From the NCBI GenBank assembly GCA_023634235.1, contig JAMKCF010000013.1, positions 13,951,705 through 14,015,704 on the forward strand: a stretch of 64,000 nucleotides of DNA, written 5' to 3'. Position numbers and translations under genes: made by a program. Under the pieces are notes generated by a model, which saw only the letters and a list, made by a program, of their open reading frames with translations, was not told the origin of the DNA and ran no database searches. Positions within the stretch are counted from its first letter, which is position 1. Each line of letters opens with the position of its first letter. The DNA comes from Pisaster brevispinus. Lineage: Eukaryota > Echinodermata > Asteroidea > Forcipulatida > Asteriidae. Shown here one piece after another: positions 10,333-22,300 of the stretch.

Positions 10333-13300
10333 GTAAAACTAAAAGTGGAAATTTCCATGTTAAATTATAATTTATCCTGTTAAGGTGGAGTTGATTAAGC
10401 TCACGTCAATCACTTAACCACTAATTGAAATGTTTTCTTGTATTCGTTTTCCAGATGACTCAAAAGATGAGACTGAAAAGAACGTAGGCGGCGGACAAAA
10501 CGGTGAGCCGTATTTCATTGTTTTGATTGATAAGTTGAAACTGATGTCAAGATGGTATCGGATCCATATTTTTCTATCTCCGTGATTGTGTAGGAAGACT
10601 GAATTTTATGTTAAATTATCCTTGCACTGTGGCCAACTCAAACACTACTGGTTTCACTTCGTAATAACAGTCGTAGTCAAAGAACTTTAGACAATTTTGT
10701 GAATTATGGCATGCATGTTTTAATTTATAAAAATGTAATTAAAATAGGAAAAATGACCGTATCCAGCCACCACTTTTTCATTCGTTATGAAATAAAATAG
10801 TATCTAATTTACTCAAATGAGATATTCCTTTGGGTAAAAATGAGTGGAAAAGTGGTGGCAGGATATGGAAATTTTTCCTTAAAATATTCTAAAATTGAAA
10901 TGTTGCCAAAATGTTGTTTTCCTTAAACAGGATGTATGCCGCTTGTGATAACTAACATGTTTGTTTTTGTTTATACGAAAATATAACTATAATGTACCAT
11001 TGTAAATTCTCTGTTTTTTTTGGTCTATTTTTATTAAAAACTTCTTGCCTAAAAACTTTGCAATAAAGAAGGTGTTTTGCCAGTAGCAGCAGCACCGCAT
11101 GAACCCATGCAGTATGCATAGTGACTGGTTTGAGGACACTTTATTATAGTGATGTTGCAAATGGGGAGCATGTCAGTTTATTAGCACTAGCAGGTTCAAC
11201 TGAGCTAGATGCAGAAATGCAACAGTCAGACAGTGGAGAAAACCCCTGAAATTAAATTTTTGTAATGTCGTTTACTCCAGTACTCGAGCGTGTACGCATC
11301 TAAGAGGGCGCTATGTTGTGAATTTAAGCCATTCCACTACCTAGAACTGATCAAGTGTGCACAGTTAACAGGCCTTGAACTTTGCTCTTAAAGGGGCACG
11401 GCAATTTTCCTCTGGTAAGGGGCACTCTATGAGGAAAATGTAAATTTGTATGGGAACTTTGCAAAGGGCACCAAAGTAAAAGCACAGGGGACCACGGCAA
11501 TTGCTGTAGGTGATGTGGGTTATTTTGAGGCTTGATATTAATGCCTTTTATTAATAACAGCTAATTGTAAAAAGGAAATTGAAAAAGATGCCAATTCTGA
11601 GTCCCAGTCTGACTTACATTTTCGCACTTTTTAAAGGGTGGGTATACTTTCTGTAATTGTCAAAGACCAGTATCCTCACTTGGTCATGTTGGTGTATCCC
11701 AACATATGCTTAAAATAACAAACCTGAGAACATTATGGCTCAATTGGTCGTTAGAGTTGCAAGAAAGTAATGAAAGTCACGAAAAGCCAGCCCTTGTTGC
11801 ATAGAATTAGTGTGTTTTCAGATGCCTGATAAAGGCTTCATGCCTGAAGCCTTTCTCAGCTCAGATTCAATTATTTGGGGTGAAAAATTACCACTTTCTC
11901 TAAAACTACATTATTTCATTTCAAAGGGGGTATTTTCTAACAATGTTATAATATCAACAGCCCTCTTGTGTTCTTTACCAAATAAGTTTTTATGGTCATA
12001 AATTTTTGGAGTAATAATCAAAGTATATCCTGCCTTTAAATACAAACACACATTGTATTTTATTTATCCCAACAAGTGAAACATTACAGTAAGTGGTAGT
12101 AAAACCAGTTAAGAACTGTTACCAAAACTGGTGCATGTTTACAATCCGCTTAATACTATAACCTTACTACCAATGTTGTACATAATTATTGTACAATATT
12201 TGACTCGAAACTCGGACTTAAGTCCAACTTGGTCACATTTCTGTTGATTCAGACTCAGTCTCAAGCTCGAGTCACATTTGGTCAATGACTTGGACACAAT
12301 ACTTGGACTCGAACAAACCCATCTAGACTCGGACTTGCTTGACTTGATGTTTGTCACTCTGGACTCTACAGAAAAGATATTATAGTGAAACATAAATATC
12401 TTGCAAAAGAGTGAAACATGAAATTTGTTTTTTGAGTGTCTACTTGTGTTTGAAGAGTTTTGAGCTTTGGTTCTTACAAGAAACATTGCTGGTACAACTT
12501 TGTAAAAGAAAATTTTTAAGAAAACACGGACAACGGTTGATCTTTTCTTCTCTTTCAACAAAGGAGTCAACACATTCATATTTGTAATCGTTGGCTGTTA
12601 TTAATTTTAGAGTTTTTGTTGGCCCCCCCCCTTCTTTTTTCCCTTCTAATCTTTACTTTATTACTCCAACGCGCTTAAAACTAATGGAGTTAAAAGGATT
12701 ATCCTAGTGGGCTTTCGAGTGGTTTTGGCTCACTACAAAATCATGCAGTGTATTTACATGATTTATGGTTTGTTTCATTGAGATTTCAACCAACTTCCTG
12801 CTAGTCTTGGGGGACTTAATGCAAAACAAAAACCGCTAGAAACAATGGTTATACAAACTTAGAAAATACAGAGAAAGATTCTACAAACTCAAAAATCTCT
12901 ACAGAAAATTACTCACAATAACATGAGTGCTAATAACTTGCATTAAACAGTAGTGTCATATTTGGATCTATAATATTTGTGCAAAACTGTTATTTGTTGC
13001 TGTTTTCATGTTTTGGTTGGGTTTTTTTCATTCAACATGTTTAAGAATTTAAAGCTGTATTTTTTTATTTTTTTATTGACAGTACATTTAGTAACAATTG
13101 ACAAGAAATAAAGTGCACATATTCAACAATGTTTTCCTTCATTTAATTGGAAACCTTATTTTATTGTACATGTACATATTCATTGTACTGTTACTAGTGT
13201 AACTTTGAGAGGGTTTTTTTTTGGGCGGGGTGGGGTGTTTTTTTTTGTGTTTTTTTTTACTGCCAAGTGACTTGTGATTCGGACTCCATCTCTATGCAAA

Positions 13301-16300
13301 TGACGGTAGACTTGGACTCGGACTCAAAACTGAGGATTCAAACTCAAAACTGAGGATTCAAACTCAAGCTCGGACTCAAAACCCGACTTGAAGATAGAGC
13401 GACACAGATTCAAGATTGCCTCCTGATGACTTTTCATTTGTACATCATTCATTGTATGTACACCAATGTACATAAAGTTTTTAATGCTTAGGCGGCTTTT
13501 GATTTTGGGGTCCACCGCGGTATTCAGTATTACCGGGAACTGTTCCGCTTTTGACGCTCTTGGTAGAGGGCGCTCTAAAAATGTAGCGCCCTCTTGAGGT
13601 GGTAGCTCACCCAAATGGCGTTGCAGTGTGCATGTGCTTGTGTTGTGATCGCCCACTACCATGACTACAGAGATACGACCGGGTGCCGCTGGGGGCAGGA
13701 AACTGCTGAAAACCGCAAACAATAAACAGTCTGCTCGGAGTGGACAACTGGGCTTTGTATTCTCCTCATTTATGGCCTAACGAATAATTTATTTTTGTTT
13801 AAATTTTTTTAAATGGCTTCATTACATGCGTTCATCATGTTCATGGTTTTGTTTAAATCGCGCTATTGAAATTGAAAACCGTGCGGGACGGTATTGCGGT
13901 ATTTCTAAAACGGCTCTCGGTATTTTCGGTATTGAACAAATACCGTGACTACTCGGTAATACCGAATAACTGCCCAAGCTTGCTGCATACCCCGAACCAT
14001 CGTATGCCAGTCTGCCATGTAGGATATCATGTGGTGAATGCACACACAGGCAGGGACCGGTACAATGTTCACAGTTAATGGTTGGATGGTTGATGAACTC
14101 CATAAATTTGTCCTTTTAAAAAAAAACCAGCACTTTTCCATTATCTTCTTTAAAAGAGAAGTCGTATTCGAAAGAGTCTCACAATCGCCCAAATGTTTCC
14201 TATTTGTCGTAGCTTTTCCAAGGCAACAGGAAATTAAATAATTCCATTAAGCTGATTTGGCCAAACCATTAACACTCCCCAGGAACATAAATAGTTCCGG
14301 ACACAGTTATCAACGAAGGGGAAATATATTTTTAGGAAATGTCAACTTGTCAGGGAATCAAGGAGTGTCTCCCATGATTTGGTTTGAGATCCGACTTTAT
14401 TTGGGGGGGGGGGGGTTACTTAAAATGGGGCCATATAAAGGTCGGCAGAAGAAAATGATCAACAAAATCTAGGCTAGGGTTTTCCCAAAATTATTTTCAT
14501 TTTTTATTTGCTTCAGGCACAATCAGTGTGTGCTGCGTGTGTGCCCCCATGGTGGGACACAAGACGTTCTCAATGCTCTATTTGTAGACTGCAGGGCCCG
14601 ACACTTATTCTTGTATTGGGGAACTAGGCAGTTTTTCCTTTGTATAGGGCACCGCTGTGAGAGAAATTTAAATTTCTTCTCTGGAGCATTTCAAAGGACA
14701 CCCAGGGCAATGACTAGGGTCTTGGAGGCAATTGCCTCGTTATGAGGTATCAGGCCTGAGACAGATTCTAAGTGTGCATTACACATTTCATCCACTGTAC
14801 CTGATGTACATTTTTCAGGGTTTGTCCTTAATTTTTGCAGTGACTACATGTAGCCAGCAGGACTAGTCAGCTTGTCATTTCACTGGTCCGCCAGCTTTTT
14901 CACTGGTCCATATTTTCAGGTTTTCTTTCAACATTGTCAATAGGGTGGGACTTGTAATTTGAACTAATATAAAGTGGTTGACGTGTAGCGATGGAACTTC
15001 AGCAATAAACTAGCAAGCAGGACTAGTTGGACAGAATTCCAACTGGTCCTCAGGTGTTTTAAACTGGCATTCGGCACAAATATTTACAGGTTTTCTTTCA
15101 ATATTGGCATTAGCATGGGACTTATAATTTGAACTACATGTAATATGAAGTGGTTGACATGTAGCAATGGAACTTCAGCAATAAACAAGCTAGCAGGACT
15201 AGTTGGACAGAATTCCAACTGGTCCTCAGGTGTTTTAAACTGGCATTCGGCACAAATATTTACAGGTTTTCTTTCAATATTGTCATTAGCATGGGACTTT
15301 TAATTTGAACTACATGTAATATGAAGTGGTTGACATGTAGCAATGGAACTTCAGCAATAAACAAGCTAGCAGGACTAGTTGGACAGAATTCCGACTGGTC
15401 CTCAGGTGTTTTAACTGGCATTCGGCACAAATATTTACAGGTTTTCTTTCAATATTAGCATTAGCATGGGACATATAATTTGAACTACATGTAATATGAA
15501 GTGGTTGACATGTAGCAATGGAACTTCAGCAATAAACAAGCTAGCATGACTAGTTGGACAGAATTCTGACTTGTTCTTAGGAGATTTAACTGGCATTTGG
15601 CCAGCGGACCACTGTTCAGGGAGAAGACTGTTTTTGTTGTAAATACACAATGAATCTGAGGCTACCATTGAAAATAACTAGGTCACGCTTTATTTAAAAC
15701 AGAAGTGTACACACACAATGTGTATTTGTACACACTTGTATGCGTGCTACAGTATTACTCATAGATTGAATAGTAAAAATGGTCGCTGCACGATCAAGGT
15801 CTGTAGGGGCTTTATAAAAATAGCCATTTGATGATGAATGACAGAGTTTTATGCTGTGATCCAGCCTTAATCCATCCGCCAAGATCCTTAAAATAGGCCT
15901 TTGAATTCTAATCAATATGCTTTTCACGACACAAGCTAGTGATTCGAGTGGCCTTTTCTTCAGGAATCCTTAGTCCACTGAAATCTCTTGGACACTTGGA
16001 CACTGGACAGTGTACCTGGCCCTGTGCCAAGCACAGTCAGGGTGACAGTTGTTTTGGTTTGCATGTCGTGCTGAATCAATCGACTGATCCGTTGAGCTTT
16101 CTGTTTGTCCTCCTTTAATAAAATGACCGAATCACAGACGCAAACATGCATCCAAAAATTTGTCATGTTTAAAAATCCCACTACAAAGTGTCAGTTTTCA
16201 ATTGAGTTTCAGTCATTTGGATTGCCGTGTTGTGTCTGTTTTGAGTGGCGCAGGTAATTGAGCAAAAATTGTTGAATGAGGTGTACAGAACCCATGGACC

Positions 16301-19300
16301 CCCCCACACAGTGTCAACAATTGTCATTTACCATGATAATAGATTCCTCTTCTTTGGTGGTAATATGTTGTCATCTTCCAACATTATGACAAAACTGGTA
16401 TCCAGCTTTAAAAAAAACAGACAAACAGTGGACCATAACGAATTGCAAACAACAATGGACGTCGTTGACAGAAATATTGCTGTTCCCTACGGCACATTAC
16501 ACAGAAACGTCAAACAATTTACCTAGTAAAAAGCGTAATTTGCAACCTCTAGCCCACGGCTATTTCTAACATTGTACAAGGCACTGGAAACTACCCATGT
16601 TGGCGTGATCAAGGTAATGTACCCCATGGGGTACATCAGTCACCTCCCCCTGAGCCAGTACGTGCATCTTTTCGTAGCACACCACGTGATTGGTTTTTCG
16701 ACCAATAAAAATGTACAATCTATCATTACAGTGGTCCATAACAAGCACACAGGTCCGTGTGTATTTCTATGCACTGCCTGTTGATAGACAGTTGCTATGG
16801 TAATGTAGTAGGTGGTGTTGAATGGATCAGTCGCATCGATCTAAAAGGTTACACTCAGCTTCTCCCATCAGTGCTTACTCGCAAAGTATTAAAACCTTAG
16901 TTGAAAAAAAACAACCAAGTTATTAGTTTGCAAAGTATATTTGTGTTCTGCATCTTTGTCTTGTGCACATGTTATGTGTCAAGCACTGTATACTTAGTAC
17001 TTTCCTGAGTTCTGTGAAGAAAAAAAACCTGACAACCTGTAGGCATATTACTCGGGTGAGACTTGAACCCACAACCTTTGCTGTTCTAGAGCAGATATAT
17101 GTACACATGTACATGTAAATTCTTATCAGTTTGTACACCATCGATATTGCCTGGTACATGTAGCAAGTGTCAGTTTCAATCTTTTATTTTAACACAAGGT
17201 ACAGGTGTATTGCAAAGATTTTGTCATTTGTCACATGTCCATTTATTATGATTGTACAATGTACAATGATGGTTGTTCGTAATTTACACTACATATTTTC
17301 TGTGGGATAGGGAAAAAAACAAAACCAAAATTCTCCATCAAGAGTTGCACAATGTACGCAGAAACTGAACAGTCTGTAATTCATTTTTCTTGTAATTAAG
17401 GCTTCCACCTCACTGGGATGTTTGTTATGGTTTCTTAAGGTCTTAAAAGTTCATAGTAGAAACAATTCTGAATTAATTTGTTACAAACTTTTGAGTGAAA
17501 CTCTTTTGATCGGGATTTTGTGCACATTCATGTCAGGTTTATTTTGTTTGAGAGTGAGTGATTTGTTGGGTGCCATTTCCTCGACTTTGACTTCATTTCA
17601 GACGGAAGTACACGCTTTTTCTCAGGAGGATTGGTACTACAACCTTATACATGTAACATGTACAATCAGTGAGGTTCCAGATTAAATCTAATTGATTTTT
17701 CGAAAATGTATCTGACCAATCCAGTAGTTTAAAAAAAACCCAGATACATGTAGGCCTACATGCTTGTACAGGAATGGTAGAGCTGACAAAATAGTCATCG
17801 ACGGTGTTCGTGTTTTGTGTGATTAACCATTTACATGAAATAACAAACCTGTGAAAATTTGGGCTGAATCCAATGTGCGAGTGCGGAGAAAATAGTGAAA
17901 AACCATAAACATTTTTCAGCTAACACATTTGTTGTTGTAATATAATTAGCAACCAAAATCAGCTGTAGCATTTTTGGGGGGTAAGGATTTCAGATACAGT
18001 TTTCTATGACTTCATTTGAGAGGGAAATATTTCATAGAAGAAAAATGGTTCTAGTACATGTACAGATGTATGTACATGTAGTATAAACTTCGTAATCATT
18101 AAGCTTTCAGACTAAAATTAAGTGTTCAGTGATGTGTTGTTGTTTTTTTCTTACCAATTTGTATCTATACCTTTAAAAAGTGTTCCAAATGAAACAGAAC
18201 ATTGGCATTTAAGCCTTCTACATTTTGTAACTGAAGTGTTTTGTTGCCAGGCCAAGAGTTTGTTTGTTATGACACTGAGCCAGTTACACTGCAAAAGTTT
18301 GAAAGACTAAATATAGGTGGGAGTGCAAAGCGTACCCCCTAGTGTGCTGCTTATAGGTCAAGGCCGATGAAGTTGCCCCTCTCAGTGGAAGAAACCACTG
18401 AGAGTTCTCATCAGGCGCTGTGAGTCAAAGGATGTCCTGGTTAAGAGAAGAAGGAATGCAATTTAATGAAGTTTTACGAAAGTTCCGAGGGAAATGTAGA
18501 CATTAGTTTGTAAAGTTTGTACAGCGTATATTTATAGGGTTTGAAAGTTTCCTTGGGCGGGAAAACATTCAAGAAAACAGAGTTTGCGGTAACACCATGT
18601 AACTAAGTCTCTCTGATGAGCTTGGAGAAGTTCCTGAGAAGAATTGGTTGCATAACAAAGTGGTCATCAGTTACTAAAAACATCTCGCATCAGTAACGTA
18701 CATACATTAACATCTGGATGTCAGTGTGATCAGAATGCCTTGATTTGGTGAAATAACAACTGCTTACGTCAGTGTGTTTCGAACCCCTCGATTCGGTGGC
18801 GTAACAACTCAGACGTTTCGATGAGTTTGCGCTTAACATTTTAAGGAGAAAAGCTGCATGGACACAAGCTGGATTTTATTGTTGGTTGAGTTTTTGCCAT
18901 CCTACCAGGAATATATGGATGGTTGTGTGTGTTGACAGTATTTCCGTTGGACATGTTGGATGATGCCATTGGTCAGTTGGTAATGTTTGCAAAGCCAAGT
19001 CTGGACATACAGTACATGTACATACAATGTACATGTTAATACTATACATACATACATGTACACACGTGCACACTTCCATTTTTGGAACTGAATGTTTTGT
19101 ATCAGAAAAGGATACAAGTTTTGACAAAATACATTTCACTGAAGTAAAAATTCCTGGTGGCAGTGGGCTGCATACATGTACATCTGTACATTGTAGACCA
19201 ATGTACAATGTTATACATTAGTACATGTTTAAACACTTCTCATGTGTCTATAAAAAAAACTTGTTTAAACATGGTCACATGATCTCCTCTGGACCAATCA

Positions 19301-22300
19301 GAATGGAGAAACCGTCCTGGGTATTTGTGAATATATACATGTACATTAGTTATCACATTAAATCAAGATTTTTAAGTAACTGAGCATGTTTTGCGATGTG
19401 AATCCTTTGTTCCTGTCAAAAGTTGATTGCAATCCTACTGTCACTGACTGTGCAATCTCCGTACAACATGCACAATGTAAGATTTTTTTTCTTCATTATG
19501 CGCTGTATAGAAATCATGCCTGCAGGACATGTAGGAAGTCCAGGCTCTTTTTGTAAACATGCGATGTTCATGTAGCGGCTTACGCATGCGAAGAGTTACC
19601 AATAAACAGTGAAAATTTACCCAAGATTTCTTTTGATAGCTAGCATGGCAAAGTCTCTTATAAGCAAATCTAAACTTAATTATTTTTACTTGTTTCTTCG
19701 CAGGTATTGATAACAGAAATGGAGGAGGTGCTGGCGTGATCGGTCCATCATCATTTGTTTTCGGCCAGAACATGGAAAGCCGGGTTCTAAAGGTAAACGA
19801 GAAATTACTTTTGTCATTATCAAGTTTATTATTTGTGTTTACCCCCTACTCCGATGTGTGTTGAGCATTGTATACTCTGTGCTTTCCCGAGTCCTGTGAA
19901 AGAAAATCCTTAGGCATACTCAGGTGGGATTTGAACCCACAACCTTTGCCATTCTAGTACAGATATCTTGCCACTAGACCATCGAGCTTGCGCAGTAGCT
20001 AGAGGCAGTTTGAATCCTATCGGGGGGGGGGGGGAGGGGAGGGGGGGGTGGGTGGTGTTGGAAATACTGAGTATGCAGTGCTTAACACACATCGGTGTAT
20101 GGGTGCATACAAATATTTTTATTTATTCCCGATGCAAATTTAACATCTATTCAAATTAACCAATTGTTTTTTTAGTGGATCAAGTTCGTAACTTTACAGT
20201 TTCATTCAGTCAGTTAATTATTTATAGATTATTTTTGTGTTATTGTTATTATCTTTTGCAGCGTCCGGCAGAGGAACAGCTAGACAAGAAAACCTCTGAA
20301 CAAGAAGGTAAACAACAACAACAATATTTACCTATATACAATACAAGTTACTAAACAAATTGTTTGACATGTTAAATGTGTTAAAAGCACTTTCGTATTG
20401 AAGTCAGTGTTGCCATTACCTAACTGTTTGTATGTGTTAATGTTTAAGTTCTTTGCTGCTACATTGTATGTAAACCCCATAACTCTCTTGAGTTATTTAC
20501 TAGGATCCTTCCTCACTGTAACAGAATCCAACAACATATGATTGCTAAACACCCAAGCTGTTGGACTCTAATTATGGTGGTATGCCTGATCCCACTATTA
20601 GTGCAGTCGTCACTAGCTTTCTGTTTTATCTGTGTTCATTGCAATGTGGGTCACATCGCCCAAAAGCAGTGCTTTTGTGTGTGATCACGAGAGAGCAATA
20701 CAATTGTGTGCATACTGAAAATCTTTGTCCAGCTACATATTTTATGCTGAATGGAATTCTAAGTATCTCCTTGATTGTTGTGCAAAATCTCCCTGATTGC
20801 AAGATGCAAATGTTGGCAGCTCTGCTTCCGTGATTCGTTCGGTGAACCACTTAGCTGTGCAAAACCATGAAAACCCAAGTCGTCAGTAAAGATCAGCCCT
20901 AGAATTTCACTGTTGGGAAGGCAAGGTCATTTTCATTTTGTAAAGGGCGTTAAAGTCTTTGGGAAACTTTTGGAACGGCACTGAGGCCAAGACCAGGGCA
21001 ACAGAGGCCAAGGCCAGGGCAACAGAGGCCAAGGCCAGGGCAACAGAGGCCATGGCCCTCAGTGGCCTCTGTGTACATGTAGTTCCAAGCCTGAAAGATG
21101 GCAGATGTCGGGAACTATCTGCTTGTAAGAATATTCACCGTGCATTTTCCATTTGAAATACACCTACACCAAGAGCAAACATCCTCCTGCAGTTTGTAAT
21201 AAAATCCTGAAGCCATTTCAACGATTCTCTGTCAAAATGTTGGCAGACAACTCCCTCATACTTTAAAGGGGTAACACACAATTGTCGATTTTTCGAGCCT
21301 TTGTGGCAAAGTGGCAGCAGTCGTACATTGTCAGCATCCTTTTTTAGGCATAGACGCATTTTCAAGAACTTAGTTAGTTCTATTTCATTCGCACTTGTAT
21401 TACTGTACATGTACATAGGTCTGGCATTGGGTCAAATTTTATGCGTGGCATAATAAAGATGGTAATGGAAGTACATGTAAGCATCCTGCGTAATTATTTG
21501 GTCTGAAATGGTCCCGTTGATTAGAAATCAGTAAAAAAAACATTAATCTCAGAAACGCTTCATGCATGAATTGTTTCTCAGATTTCTGACAGGCGGTGTC
21601 GGTTCTCGATATGTTGCGGCCAGAGATGCAGTTGGTACCTGCTGTCACCTCGCTAAACGTTAAATGGATTCAACGTTCTTGTGAAAATGCAGTGACAGTT
21701 GTTTGCTGTTTTGTCAACACTGTATTCAGCTGAAACATTCACATGTGACTTAAACTGTATCTTTCTTGATGATATTGCCAATAAATCAGCATTATGTCGG
21801 CTAAAACCAATCTATGATCCTACCTTTAAAATAAGCTGAAGGTTTTTAAGCCCCTTTCTCGCCGATAAAAGGTGGATGTAAATTTATGCATTGAATTAAC
21901 AAATGTATTGCAATTATGCATTAACAAATATATTGCAATTATGCATACCCTTCTTTAAGTAATTCAGTACGCCCACTCTTCGGCAACCGGCATCAGGATG
22001 GTTGTACAAATTTGTCCTGAATAATGTTAAGATCTTGTGGACAAAAACGGATGTCTCCATTCGGAAAGGCGATACCTGCCCATGAGAGAGTCGTTTTGTT
22101 TGCCCTACCCTTTTATTGTCAATATCAAATGGTGTGAGAAATAACAGTGATACCATATCAAGGCAGATTTTCTCTAGTTGTGTCGTTATTAGAATCTCCC
22201 CCCCCCCCCCCCCCCCCCGTAATAAAAAAGAATACTTTGTTAACTTCTGTTGGTTTTCATTTTCATGGCATAATGTTAGTGCCTTCCTATTGTGCGGTCT

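Larger units (their letters stand above)
10503..19703 (+). other. RANBP3: RANBP3 intron 2 (9.2 kb), repeat content
   Basis: No supportable exon or gene was recognised. It contains AGGCCTG-family copies (about 11380-11530 and 14597-14760), GGACTCGGACTC-type degenerate repeats (12195-12370 and 13265-13395), GGTATTACCG-type repeats (13490-13990), a 160-176 bp tandem array (14858-15630), a tRNA-like element (16975-17115), many ACATGTAC words (17100-19350) and a perfect 10-bp hairpin at 18380-18405. Other stretches are AT-rich and featureless. Confidence 0.6.

Noticed and set aside
18366..18450. Possible hammerhead ribozyme (CTGATGAG on the reverse strand next to a 10-bp stem)
   Set aside because: The required GAAA core after stem II is missing, so only the hairpin is reported.
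20022..20050. Long G and C runs (also near 14402, 22198, 24779, 53366) as quadruplex regulators
   Set aside because: Homopolymer runs are common here and may include assembly error; no positional link to a gene feature.
20982..21055. ATEAKAR heptad-like peptide repeat as a gene
   Set aside because: It is a 21-bp array inside the AGGCCTG repeat family in a RANBP3 intron; other copies of the family lack the frame.
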